Assembly: GCF_000025565.1 (NCBI RefSeq)
Contig: NC_014107.1
Coordinates: 135,563-199,562 of the forward strand
Source: Enterobacter cloacae subsp. cloacae ATCC 13047
Lineage (GTDB): Bacteria; Pseudomonadota; Gammaproteobacteria; Enterobacterales; Enterobacteriaceae
Direction: 5' to 3'
DNA length: 64,000 bases
Under the pieces are notes generated by a model. The model was given only the letters and a program-made list of their open reading frames with translations. It was not told the DNA's origin and made no database searches. Each line of letters starts with the position of its first letter. Positions within the stretch are counted from its first letter, which is position 1. A program made the translations under genes and the position numbers. This document shows positions 1 through 10,202 of this stretch, in pieces.

Positions 1-140
1 TGGGATCCACTGTACCTTATCAAGTTATAAACGCAAAATGTTCCCGACAGATGACCGGTACGGAAGATTATATCTCTGCCGATCAAGGATGCGTCGAAAA
101 AATGGAGTATACCGCTCCAGAACTGGCGACTGGCGATTAG
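1..140 (+). CDS. 3' fragment of an unidentified gene (window edge)
   Basis: Reading frame 3 is open from the window edge and ends at a TAG at 138-140. It encodes about 45 residues ending in TAPELATGD. The codon choice looks protein-like, unlike the overlapping frame that starts at base 38. I do not recognise the protein and the start lies outside the window. Confidence 0.3.
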   Translation, partial: GSTVPYQVINAKCSRQMTGTEDYISADQGCVEKMEYTAPELATGD

Positions 141-1796
<1,656 letters not shown>

Positions 1797-1806
1797 CCAC
1801 TACACG

Positions 1807-3306
1807 TTAGTTTTCTACTAACTGAACGACGACTAGCCTGCCGCCTTCCTCCTTTGACAGAACAAACTGAGCGTTATTCGTCAGTTCAATTTTTTCACCA
1901 ATGGCAATCTGTCGTTTATCCGGTAATGACATAAGCCCATTTATGCCTTCATTTACTAACCACCACTGATCGTTATGGAAAACAAAATACCCAACTCGTT
2001 TCCTTTGTGCATCGGTTGTGCGCTCATTTGGCGCAATGAGGCGATTCACATGCCACGCATAGATTGACTGCCCGCTCCACACCATCAACCGGTGATCGTC
2101 AGGACGATAACTGCCTTCCTTTCGGGATGAATATAAATTTAGAACCGGTAATTTACCCTTGTATGGCGTACCGCAGTAGGGACAAACCGGCTTTGTCTTA
2201 CCTGAGAAAACGTACCATTTCTGTTCACACGCCTTGTTCTGGCAGGGCTGTATCAGATCGACTGTTTTAACCAGGGCACTTTCCCACTCATCGGCGGTCG
2301 GGCGTTTAGTGGCATCGTGTAAGCCATCAATAAAGGCGCGTTCAAACAAAGGCGTCAGATAAGGGCCCATGATGGTGTAAGGAATTTTCTCCGGGTCAGC
2401 CCAGGGCAGTGAAAAGGAGGATAGCTGACTGACTTTGACTGCATTGCTTTTGTCTGTCGGATGTTCAATGAAGAGTGCCTTCTCACCCATAGATAAGGTC
2501 TCATCACGTACTTCATCCGACATGTCATGTATTTTTCCGCCACGTAGCGGATGACGGAAGAACAGATACATGTAGATAAGCACCGACAGCGCATGACGGT
2601 CAGTAGAAATGCTTGGCAATACGCGGTTCGGATCCTCTTTGGAAAGATGGCTGGTTTTCACCACTTCCGGAGCGATAAAATCCGGGGTGCCCACGACGTC
2701 GGGAGGATACTTTCCAGGGACAACCAGGCCGTCTACGTCAATGATGCAGGCATGTCCCATTTCTGGATCGATAAGCACGTTTTTATAGCTTAGATCGCTG
2801 TGACAGAGACCTGCCGCATGCATCCTTCTGACGGCTCTTGTTAGCAGCAGACAGACCTTGAGATAGGTAAGCGTATTGCCTCGTTCACGTGGGTCGAGAA
2901 ATTTATTCTGGTTGCTGGCGCTGGCAAACCATTTGCCTTCCTTTTCACGGCCTTTTATGCCAAGAAAATCATCGTTTTTAGAGCCGTATTTAAAGAAAAA
3001 GTAGCTTTTGTAGGTTGGAACCACGATGCCGATTTTATCCCCATGCTCAACAACGTGGGTCGGCCAGCAAAACAGGTCCTTCCAGTATTCACCTCCGGAC
3101 TGGCCAAAAATGTTTTGCCTGTAGCGTCCGGTGATCATATCAATCCGATCCCGGGCCTGCTCGTTCTGCGGTTTATGATAAAAAGCGACGACGTATGATT
3201 TATCAGGCGAGAAGTAAACATCCTTCATCGAGCCCGAACCAATTACCTCGTCAACATACTGGACTGTTTCGCCGTCCTTTGTTTTGCACGTAACAATATT
3301 TGCCAT
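1807..3306 (-). CDS. TerY-associated protein kinase with zinc ribbon
   Basis: About 499 residues. The start MANIVTCKTKDG at 3306 is preferred to an upstream frame extension, because the extension overlaps the phosphatase gene and has no kinase similarity. The glycine-rich loop is GSGSMKDVYF. The catalytic loop is HSDLSYKNVLI, with HSD in place of HRD, and the metal-binding motif is DVDG in place of DFG. The usual VAIK lysine position reads VVAFY, so the ATP-binding lysine is displaced or replaced. A four-cysteine zinc ribbon (CQNKAC...CPYC) follows the kinase domain, and the last ~90 residues look FHA-like. It lies last in an operon with PP2C and TerY proteins, the 'TerY-P' triad described in comparative genomics of Ter systems. 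The inferred role is Ser/Thr phosphorylation in metal-stress signalling. Confidence 0.85.
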   Translation of the reverse strand: MANIVTCKTKDGETVQYVDEVIGSGSMKDVYFSPDKSYVVAFYHKPQNEQARDRIDMITGRYRQNIFGQSGGEYWKDLFCWPTHVVEHGDKIGIVVPTYKSYFFFKYGSKNDDFLGIKGREKEGKWFASASNQNKFLDPRERGNTLTYLKVCLLLTRAVRRMHAAGLCHSDLSYKNVLIDPEMGHACIIDVDGLVVPGKYPPDVVGTPDFIAPEVVKTSHLSKEDPNRVLPSISTDRHALSVLIYMYLFFRHPLRGGKIHDMSDEVRDETLSMGEKALFIEHPTDKSNAVKVSQLSSFSLPWADPEKIPYTIMGPYLTPLFERAFIDGLHDATKRPTADEWESALVKTVDLIQPCQNKACEQKWYVFSGKTKPVCPYCGTPYKGKLPVLNLYSSRKEGSYRPDDHRLMVWSGQSIYAWHVNRLIAPNERTTDAQRKRVGYFVFHNDQWWLVNEGINGLMSLPDKRQIAIGEKIELTNNAQFVLSKEEGGRLVVVQLVEN

Positions 3307-3331
3307 ATTGATCACCGAAGAAGCGTATCCC

Positions 3332-4969
3332 TTACCACAACACCGCAATAGTGCGGTCATCGTGGTTCCCTGTGGAGAAAAAGTTAAGCCAGTCGCCTAA
3401 CCTCTCAGGCGCAATACTGGCGTCTGTAAGGACAGGGATGAGCTCATCAAGGAGACGGGTCCATTTTTCGTCACTGCGAAGCCCGTTATCTGTCTCAAAC
3501 AGAGGGTCTGATACGCCATCTGTCATGAGGATCAAGTGAGATACATCATTCCATTTACCCACGCTGATGCGGCCGCTAAACGAGGGGTCTGCGATAATGC
3601 TCTGGTCAAGAAAGCGGGTTTGTCCTGCGTATTCTCCGCTATCGGGATTTCCCAGTATCCTGACTTTACCGGAAGGGCTGTATGCACCTATCGCACCATC
3701 ACCAAGCCAGAATGCAGCCGCAAACAGCTCATTATCAGTTCGTAGCGCTACAGTTGCCAGTAGGGTTGTTGAATAGGATTTCACAGGTTGTTCTGCACAA
3801 ATGGCTTCGTTCTGGATACTGTTGACCGCGAGCGTAGCTGCCTGTTTAAAATGATGAAGCATGGCGTTTATGGTTGCCTGCTGATCGCTCCCTTCCCACG
3901 CCGTGATGTGCTGCTTTAGATGGACGCCTTTCAAACCACTGAGCTGATTGAAAAGGTAATCGCCAGCCGTTTGGACTGCAATCCGGGAGCCTTCCCGGGA
4001 ATTTACCGCACTACCGGCCCCGTCTGCGACCAGCATGACAGACCATCCTGTTTCCTGGCAGTGGTTGATATAGAAGTCGTCATCTCTGAAGCTCCCGGCA
4101 TGCTCATGAGATCGTCCCCGGCGACTGGCGGCAGCAATACGTATGTCACCCCTGACCAGGCCAGCAGCGTCCAGATGGGACTTAGGGTAGGAAGCGCCTG
4201 CTGGTGGCTCTACCACCTTCCACAGGCTTCTCGGATCGGGATTGACTATAAAAAGCTGTTTTGTTTCGCATTCGTCGTGCGAAGCGCATGACCAGAGTAC
4301 TGAAAGCTCTATATCGCCGCTTTCGGTGGGTGTACCTGTCAGCAACTTATGCTCTTTGTCAAAGGTCAGGCCAATGTTCCTGGGAAAGACAACGTCCCTG
4401 ACAGTAGCCTGCTGGCCCTCATCCAGAACTATAGCAACCGGCGAAGAGAAACGTTCGCCTGCGCGGGCGTTGGGAATAACTATTTTAGCTCTCGGGGGAA
4501 CGGCAGGTGGCACAGCTAATCCGGCCCGCTGCTGGCCTGTCGGTATCTGCCCGGGTTTTAATACCAGGGAAGACAGGTTTTCGTCTTCCCTCTGTGCTGG
4601 TTTATCAAATTCGTAATAAGGCATCAGCTTCCAGAACGGAGGATGAGGTTCATTTTCTGGCAGGGGTTGCAGTAATGGTGTATCGGTAGCGTCAATGCCC
4701 GGGTTATCTGCATCACTTACGACCGTTTGTTGCTGATCGGAAAGGCTGGATGCTGACGAGGGGGCGATCTCTGCGTCGTTATAACCTTCGCTAACCCGCG
4801 CAGATAAACCCTGTGCAAGGCTCTCAATCCGCTCTTTAAGCCGCATAATCTCTTCAGTAAGGGAAGGGTCGTGCGATAGAAGAAAAAGCCGCTCACCTTC
4901 TACAGGGTGGCCCAGCTCAGACAGCACTAAGCGGATAATCTTCTCTTCAAGTAAAGCATTTTGCGACAT
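3332..4969 (-). CDS. PP2C-type protein phosphatase (TerY-P triad)
   Basis: About 545 residues. The ATG at 4969 overlaps the TGA of terY3 (TGATG), giving translational coupling. The C-terminal half is a PPM/PP2C phosphatase: VADGAGSA supplies the first metal-binding Asp, followed by FWLGDGAIGAY, LMTDGVSDP and the terminal DDRT motif. The N-terminal half contains a predicted helical/coiled segment (EEIMRLKERIESLAQGL) and, around residues 170-240, a putative Ig-like He_PIG-type domain (FDKEHKLLTGTPTESGDIELSV). It should remove phosphates placed by the adjacent kinase. The Ig-like extension is an inference from pattern only. Confidence 0.85.
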   Translation of the reverse strand: MSQNALLEEKIIRLVLSELGHPVEGERLFLLSHDPSLTEEIMRLKERIESLAQGLSARVSEGYNDAEIAPSSASSLSDQQQTVVSDADNPGIDATDTPLLQPLPENEPHPPFWKLMPYYEFDKPAQREDENLSSLVLKPGQIPTGQQRAGLAVPPAVPPRAKIVIPNARAGERFSSPVAIVLDEGQQATVRDVVFPRNIGLTFDKEHKLLTGTPTESGDIELSVLWSCASHDECETKQLFIVNPDPRSLWKVVEPPAGASYPKSHLDAAGLVRGDIRIAAASRRGRSHEHAGSFRDDDFYINHCQETGWSVMLVADGAGSAVNSREGSRIAVQTAGDYLFNQLSGLKGVHLKQHITAWEGSDQQATINAMLHHFKQAATLAVNSIQNEAICAEQPVKSYSTTLLATVALRTDNELFAAAFWLGDGAIGAYSPSGKVRILGNPDSGEYAGQTRFLDQSIIADPSFSGRISVGKWNDVSHLILMTDGVSDPLFETDNGLRSDEKWTRLLDELIPVLTDASIAPERLGDWLNFFSTGNHDDRTIAVLW

Positions 4970-6009
4970 CAACCTCTCCCTCTGTTTACGTCGAAGTTAG
5001 TGTTTCCGCCATCATTGCTGAATGACAGACCTGTTTCACACCACGGGCAGATCACGTCATCCGGGCCGTCAATGCACAGCAATTTTCCGCATGAGCACAG
5101 GGCAAACGCACTGGCATTACCGCAGTGAGGGCAACCCGGTACGCCATGCAGTTCGCTGGTGTTTACCTGCAAACCGGTAGCGGTGGCATCTGACCATGCA
5201 AAATAGTCCTCATCGATGGGATAGCATCCGGCAATATTAAAGCTGTTCAGGTTCAGGCTGAAATCGAGCCCGGAAATCCTTGCTGGTGGCCGTTCATACT
5301 TCATCAGATACGGACGACGGGTCTTGCTGCAACGGCCGGTAAGCGTAACGCAGATTTCGTCGTACGCTTTTACTGGCTCGTCCTTGGCCAGCCGGACTAT
5401 GTATTCAGTCTGGCTGAGCTCAGGTTGTTTGTCGTCTCCGACGCTGCGGCTGTGCGCCGTAACCGAGGCTGTGATCCATTTGATGAAGCGGGTAAAGTCC
5501 CCTTCCTGAGACTCGGTGAACAGCATGACATTCTCTGTCAGTTGCCGCAGGGTATTCAGGTCCGCTGACGGCCCCAGGCCAACGGCAATGAGATTCACTT
5601 TACTCGCGTAGTGATCCTTCCAGCGCTTCACTTCTGCGGTTGTGTCGTCAGTCGGACGTCCGTCGGTAAGGAGATACACGACGGGTTTCCAGTCGCCTTT
5701 AGCCTCATGAGTGGTTTTTCTGACCTGGGTATCAATTTGTACGGTCAGCTCACGCAATGCGGCCCCAAGGCTCGTACCGCCGCCAACGGGAAGGCGGGGA
5801 GGGTAGAACGAGGCAATTTCGTGAAGAGGTACAATCGTACGGGCTACACCGGCAAATGCGATTACCGAAACCCAGGCTGTTTCAAGTGCGTGTGGATCCT
5901 TTCTTAAATCTCCGACGATCATTTGCAGACCATCAGTCATTTTTTTCAGGTTTTCACCAATCATGGACTCTGAACAGTCCAGGACAAAAAACACGGGAAG
6001 GCGTCTCAT
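4969..6009 (-). CDS. terY3: TerY3, vWA-domain protein with C-terminal zinc ribbons
   Basis: 346 residues. The start MRRLPVFFVLDCSESM at 6009 matches the starts of TerY1 and TerY2. The von Willebrand A domain has a MIDAS-like motif DCSES (Cys in place of the usual Thr/Ala), a GGTSLG loop and a LTDGRPTDD strand. Unlike TerY1 and TerY2, it carries an extra ~140-residue C-terminus ending in paired cysteines (CPHCGNASAFALCSCGKLLC...CPWC), probably two zinc-ribbon units. It is coupled to the PP2C gene downstream and likely scaffolds the kinase/phosphatase pair. The 85-bp gap to terY2 is the only sizeable gap inside this operon. Confidence 0.88.
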   Translation of the reverse strand: MRRLPVFFVLDCSESMIGENLKKMTDGLQMIVGDLRKDPHALETAWVSVIAFAGVARTIVPLHEIASFYPPRLPVGGGTSLGAALRELTVQIDTQVRKTTHEAKGDWKPVVYLLTDGRPTDDTTAEVKRWKDHYASKVNLIAVGLGPSADLNTLRQLTENVMLFTESQEGDFTRFIKWITASVTAHSRSVGDDKQPELSQTEYIVRLAKDEPVKAYDEICVTLTGRCSKTRRPYLMKYERPPARISGLDFSLNLNSFNIAGCYPIDEDYFAWSDATATGLQVNTSELHGVPGCPHCGNASAFALCSCGKLLCIDGPDDVICPWCETGLSFSNDGGNTNFDVNRGRG

Positions 6010-6094
6010 AATTTTCCTCGTACGGCTGGTACGGCCAGCAGAAAACGTTGCTGTACAGAAAGGTGCTGCCCGGAAAGCAGCACCTTTCTGTCTG

Positions 6095-6733
6095 TCAGAG
6101 CACCAGCTGGATTTCTGGTGGAGGAGGGGGAAGGGTATCAGTTCCGTTATTGATCCCCGCGCTTGTGCTGCCGGAAGACACGCTGGCCGATACCCATTTA
6201 AAGAAACCTGCAAACGCGGTTGAATCTAGCGTCTCCAGAGACACAACCTTATCGGTGAGCTGTTTTAAGTGCTCATGGCCTGCTTTAGGACCAACGGCGC
6301 AGGCAATGATGGATCCGAATCCCCGGCCGCGAATCGCTTTTACCGCTTCACCGTACGCCAGGGCATCAGAAGGGGTTCCATCAGTCATCAGGAATACCAG
6401 AGGACGCCAGTCTCCTTTTGTATCACCATCTGAGCGACGTACATCCCGTTCAACACACTGCATCAGACATTCAAGGGCAGCACCGGTGAACGTCCCGCCT
6501 GCGCTTGGCACAACGATATCAGAAAACTGGAAGTCTTCCAGCGGCGTGAGAGGAATGAACTCACGCGCCCCATTGTCATAGGTGATAATGGAGATATGAA
6601 CGCTTTCGAGGGCGTAGGGATCCTGGCGAAGAGCGCTAAGCATCGCCTGAATTCCAACGTTAACGGAATGGATGGACTCACCGCGCATCGAGCCGGATGT
6701 GTCGATAACAAGGTAAACAGGCAGGCGGCGCAT
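6095..6733 (-). CDS. terY2: TerY2, vWA-domain protein
   Basis: 212 residues, almost entirely one vWA domain. The MIDAS motif is DTSGSMRGES, with GGTFTGAAL and LMTDGTPSD. The C-terminus is proline-rich (TLPPPPPEIQLVL), shared with TerY1, and suggests a common docking peptide. The ATG at 6733 overlaps the TGA of terX. A GTG one codon upstream is also possible, but ATG aligns with the MRRLPV starts of its paralogues. It is a known part of the ter locus of IncHI2 plasmids; the binding partner is inferred to be the TerD-domain proteins or the kinase. Confidence 0.9.
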   Translation of the reverse strand: MRRLPVYLVIDTSGSMRGESIHSVNVGIQAMLSALRQDPYALESVHISIITYDNGAREFIPLTPLEDFQFSDIVVPSAGGTFTGAALECLMQCVERDVRRSDGDTKGDWRPLVFLMTDGTPSDALAYGEAVKAIRGRGFGSIIACAVGPKAGHEHLKQLTDKVVSLETLDSTAFAGFFKWVSASVSSGSTSAGINNGTDTLPPPPPEIQLVL

Positions 6734-7374
6734 CACATGTAATTCCTCAGGTGCGAGACAAACGAATCTGATTCTGAAGGCTCACCAATTGCCCTGAGTT
6801 TCCAGCCTGTAGCCTCGCGTATCAGCTCGGCAAAAACCATGGAGCGCTGGCTGGCGAAGGCGGGTCCGCCAGAAAGATCGAATCGTGCCATTTCAATATT
6901 ACGGGCATCTACTGCCCGGATGAAGGCATTCTGAACTTTACCAAAGTGCTGCTGGAGCTTTTCACCATTGTAGATCTGAACGATGAACACAATTTTCTCG
7001 TACTGAGCGTCAAGGGAATTCAGGCGCACAATAATTTGCTCATCGTCACCGTCACCGGCTCCGGTTCGGTTATCGCCCGTCAGCCAGATATTTCCTGACT
7101 TATGGCGAAGGCTGTTGAAAAAGATGATATCGCCATTCACAAGCGTTGGTTTACCATTTTCCACATTGCCGAGATCGGTCACCTTTCCGGCTGAATTACA
7201 CAGGAAAGCGATCACATCAAGGTCGTATTCTTCTTCTTTTTTACCAAAGATCCCGCCGAGGAAACCTTTCTTTTCCTCATTAATATCCCAACCCAGGCCG
7301 ATAGTAACGGACGAGAGATCGTATTCATTTTTTTTCAGGCTTACGCCCTGGCCTTTGCTCAGACTGACAGACAT
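6733..7374 (-). CDS. terX: TerX, TerD-domain protein
   Basis: 213 residues with the TerD fold: N-terminal LSKGQGVSLKK, the LGWDI strand, and the calcium-binding block GDNRTGAGDGDDEQIIV. The insert KKGFLGGIFGKKEEEYDLDVIAFL resembles the insert in TerZ, so TerX is closer to TerZ than to TerD/TerE. It is preceded by an AAGGGG ribosome-binding site and sits between two vWA genes, so a TerX-TerY complex is plausible. Confidence 0.92.
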   Translation of the reverse strand: MSVSLSKGQGVSLKKNEYDLSSVTIGLGWDINEEKKGFLGGIFGKKEEEYDLDVIAFLCNSAGKVTDLGNVENGKPTLVNGDIIFFNSLRHKSGNIWLTGDNRTGAGDGDDEQIIVRLNSLDAQYEKIVFIVQIYNGEKLQQHFGKVQNAFIRAVDARNIEMARFDLSGGPAFASQRSMVFAELIREATGWKLRAIGEPSESDSFVSHLRNYM

Positions 7375-7396
7375 GACATCCCCTTAATTAATAAAA

Positions 7397-8035
7397 TTAT
7401 AAGACCACGTTTACTTCTGGCGGCGGCGGTGGCAGGTCTTCAAGACCGATCACTTCTTTTTTGCTGGACTCCACTTTCTGACTGCCTACCGAAATGCTCG
7501 CACTGACCCATTTAAAGAAAGCTTTAATCGTCGAACTGTCAGCTGTATCGAGCTGAACCACGATTTCAGTGATTTCTTTGAGGACGCTGGTATCGGCATC
7601 ATGCCCGGCTGCACATGCCACAACAACGCCGGTTCTGGCCGCTTTAAAGTCATTCAGGCCTTTACGCCAGTCATCATTCGGACTTCCATCCGTCATCAGG
7701 AATACAAGGGGACGCCAGTCACCTTTAGTGTCAGCCGTCGTTTTCTGTACTTCTTTGGCAATGGAGCTGGCCGTCAGGGTAAGCGCTTCGCCAAGAGAGG
7801 TGGTGCCGCTGGCTGTTAGTGCTGGCATCTGGAAACTCAGGAGGTCTGTCAGGGGGACTGCCTGTCGGGCTGAAGAATCAAAGGTGATCACTGACACGTA
7901 AGCCGTTTCGAGTGCATACGGATCCTGTTTCAGCGTGGTAAGCAGCGTCTGAACGCCATTCTTAACCGCTTCGATAGGCTCTCCGTGCATAGAGCCGGAC
8001 GTGTCGAGTAGCAGATATACGGGTAAGCGTCTCAA
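7397..8035 (-). CDS. terY1: TerY1, vWA-domain protein
   Basis: 212 residues if it starts at TTG 8035. An AAGGA site lies seven bases upstream, and the result aligns with the (M)RRLPVY starts of TerY2 and TerY3. The same frame is open for a further 27 codons upstream to a possible start at 8116, but those residues are not TerY-like. The MIDAS motif is DTSGSMHGEP, with GTTSLGEAL and LMTDGSPNDD. The C-terminus LPPPPPEVNVVL matches the TerY2 tail. First gene of the TerY-TerX-TerY-TerY-PP2C-kinase operon. Confidence 0.88.
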   Translation of the reverse strand: MRRLPVYLLLDTSGSMHGEPIEAVKNGVQTLLTTLKQDPYALETAYVSVITFDSSARQAVPLTDLLSFQMPALTASGTTSLGEALTLTASSIAKEVQKTTADTKGDWRPLVFLMTDGSPNDDWRKGLNDFKAARTGVVVACAAGHDADTSVLKEITEIVVQLDTADSSTIKAFFKWVSASISVGSQKVESSKKEVIGLEDLPPPPPEVNVVL

Positions 8036-8460
8036 ATGTAATTCCTTCTTAAGAGATCGGAAGAGGAGAGTAGTTTCAGGAAGAGGCCAGAGTTTGTAGA
8101 TTTGATAAAACGGCACGACATCTGTCGGGTGGAGATTAAATACTCAGAAGCGGCATTAAAGAAATAAGTTAACCACCATTGAATTACCGACATGTGAATG
8201 GCCTCTTATCAGAGAAAAAAATTCAGACCGTACTGGAATATAAGATTTCTGAAAAAAACTCCGGCAAAAATAAACTTTCTTATGTATGAAAATCATCATA
8301 CATCACAGATCTGCATGAATGGAGTGTAAATCGCCCAAAGATTGATGTGTAGCACAAGAGGATGTCAAGACACCAGGTTTTGTAGGCAGAAAGGCGCTGC
8401 TGACATTGCGGGAGGAGAATAGATCAAAACTCCGTCACGCAGATACAGAGGTGAAATATG
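8036..8460 (-). promoter_or_regulatory. promoter/leader region of the terY operon
   Basis: AT-rich, gene-free stretch between the terW terminator and terY1. It must hold the promoter for the terY1-kinase operon on the minus strand. It contains a perfect inverted repeat at 8282-8303 (listed separately). I did not fix a single -35/-10 pair with confidence. Confidence 0.45.
8282..8303. promoter_or_regulatory. 8+8 bp perfect inverted repeat, candidate operator
   Basis: Arms ATGTATGA and TCATACAT are separated by AAATCA. It lies about 250 bp upstream of terY1 and downstream of the terW terminator. The size suits a dimeric DNA-binding protein such as TerW. The right part (ATCATCATACAT) partly resembles the ATCATRATATGATT motif at the main ter promoters. 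Confidence 0.45.
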
Positions 8461-8490
8461 ACAAAACCGGGGTTTTCACCCCGGTCTGAG
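8461..8490 (-). terminator. Rho-independent terminator after terW
   Basis: On the minus strand: stem CCGGGG / CCCCGG with loop TGAAAA, followed by TTTTGT. It ends the metabolic operon just after the terW stop codon and separates it from the terY operon. Confidence 0.75.
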
Positions 8491-8498
8491 ATTTAGCG

Positions 8499-8966
8499 TC
8501 AGGACTTTTTAGCGCTGTATTCTTTTATCAGTTCATCAACGGAGTGCAGAGCCAGCTTCTCTACCGCTTCACTTCGGGTCGAGCCACTCAGCGCAGCCAG
8601 ACGGTCAATTTTTCTTAAAATCCGCATGCGTAGCGATAATGACACGGCTGTTTTTTTATCCTTATCGAGTACGACCTTCCCTGTGGACTCACCGGTTTTC
8701 AGTTCAGCATTCTGTGCGAGCGCTTCATTCATCCGGCGAAGGGTCTTTTTATCCAGCTGGCCCGGATTAACGAGATGGTATGAATGACCTGCCTTGCTGT
8801 ATTTGATCTCCGCAGAATATGACTCGCGTAGCTCTTTGAGTGCCCGGGTTAATGTCGGCTCTGAGCATTCCAGACTGGTTATAATGTCGGCAGCGGAAAC
8901 GGGCTTGCCGGTGCCCAGTAAGTTGGCAAGCTTAAAAATCCGGGCCTGTCTGGTATTTAATTGCAT
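8499..8966 (-). CDS. terW: TerW, DNA-binding regulator
   Basis: 155 residues. The N-terminus (1-75) is a winged-helix/HTH (QARIFKLANLLGTGKPVSAADIITSLECSEPTLTRALKELRESY). The C-terminus (about 108-150) has a ribbon-helix-helix pattern (KTAVSLSLRMRILRKIDRLAALSGSTRSEAVEKLALHSVDELI). Last gene of the left operon before a terminator. TerW is known as part of the extended ter locus needed for full resistance in some strains. Its likely job is control of the divergent ter promoters. Confidence 0.88.
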   Translation of the reverse strand: MQLNTRQARIFKLANLLGTGKPVSAADIITSLECSEPTLTRALKELRESYSAEIKYSKAGHSYHLVNPGQLDKKTLRRMNEALAQNAELKTGESTGKVVLDKDKKTAVSLSLRMRILRKIDRLAALSGSTRSEAVEKLALHSVDELIKEYSAKKS

Positions 8967-8983
8967 CGTAAGATTTAGCCTGC

Positions 8984-10192
8984 TTAAAGGGTTAGTGGTT
9001 CAATAGGCTGAAAAATGAAGGTACTGCTCATCTTTCGAATAACCGGTTGATCGCCTAACGCTTCAACCGGATCAATGTGTTCTAAGCCTGCAAAATTTAC
9101 TGACGACATCTGGCTGCGACTGCATTTGCAGGACAGGATATACTCATCCTCCAGATAGCCGGTCCGCTTACTGACCCGTTGCGTAAAGCCTGACACAATC
9201 ACGTTGTCGAACGGTAGCGTATGTAAAACGATACCGACCAGGCGGAACAAGCAGCCATGGACGTGGCGGGCATAGTTTTCGCGTACGGCTTTTTGCGTCA
9301 TGGCTTTTTCCGTCAGCTCCGTGCCCCGGGCATTAACGCCGTAAATCTTATCAGGGAAATCTTCAATCTCAGCTAAATCAACATCCAGCAGGACTGCTGA
9401 TAGCTCCGGCTTTACTTCAAATGCAACAAGCGTTTCACGCGGCCATTCAGTTTCTGCCAGCACACCCGCCAGGTATGATTCGAAAAACGCGGCGTCTGTC
9501 CGGAACTGCTGCCGGGCATCTGCCTGAGCCGTGGCGAGCCGTTTTTCATGTTCTTCAGCCTCAAACTTCCAGTTTGCATACTGTTCGGCCCAGGCCGTCC
9601 GTTGTTGCTGGTACCGGTGCTGTCGAAGGGTATTCTCACGCTCCACATCAATCAGCTCCTGCTGCCACCGGCGAAGATTTTCGGCGTGGCGCTCAGCTTT
9701 AGCTGATTCCGATTCAAACCATTTACCCAGAAAACTAATGCCTTCGCTCTCGGCAGGCTTTTCCGGCAATGCAAGATAGTCTGGCTTTTCTGGACGCACC
9801 GGTGCCGGAACCTGAAAAGGCGACGTTCTGTTATGCAGGTATACTGCTTCCAGCTCTGCCCAGCTGATGCCTGTTTTGGGATCCGGCGTCAGCTCGTGAA
9901 TATTACGGATTGCGGTCACCGCTGACATGAGATCAGCGGCTTCCTGCTCAAGCGCCTGTCTGAGCCCCGGGTCGGTAGCCGTCCGGTTCCCACCTCCGGA
10001 ACGCGCGGCCCGGTCAAGCCGGGTACGGTAACTCAGCCCGGTACCGGGCAAGCCCAGATTGGCATAGGTCCCCCGGCTTCCAAAAGAAACGGAAGCACCT
10101 CTCGGCCCGACACTCAGGCTCGGTGCACCGTTACTCAGGTTGAGGCGAACACCAGGAATAATGTTGATCGACTTTCTGAACCTGAACCCCAT
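8984..10192 (-). CDS. DUF4236-domain protein of the ter locus
   Basis: 402 residues. Residues 1-55 (GFRFRKSINIIPGVRLNLSNGAPSLSVGPRGASVSFGSRGTYANLGLPGTGLSYRTR) are a clear DUF4236 domain. A long charged helical region follows (about 150-230, AEQYANWKFEAEEHEKRLATAQADARQQF), probably a coiled coil, and then a globular C-terminus. There is no signal peptide or membrane segment. The gene sits between the lyase and terW with short gaps and belongs to the same operon. Its function is unknown; conserved position in ter loci suggests a structural or adaptor role. Confidence 0.82.
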   Translation of the reverse strand: MGFRFRKSINIIPGVRLNLSNGAPSLSVGPRGASVSFGSRGTYANLGLPGTGLSYRTRLDRAARSGGGNRTATDPGLRQALEQEAADLMSAVTAIRNIHELTPDPKTGISWAELEAVYLHNRTSPFQVPAPVRPEKPDYLALPEKPAESEGISFLGKWFESESAKAERHAENLRRWQQELIDVERENTLRQHRYQQQRTAWAEQYANWKFEAEEHEKRLATAQADARQQFRTDAAFFESYLAGVLAETEWPRETLVAFEVKPELSAVLLDVDLAEIEDFPDKIYGVNARGTELTEKAMTQKAVRENYARHVHGCLFRLVGIVLHTLPFDNVIVSGFTQRVSKRTGYLEDEYILSCKCSRSQMSSVNFAGLEHIDPVEALGDQPVIRKMSSTFIFQPIEPLTL

Positions 10193-10202
10193 TATGATTT
10201 CC

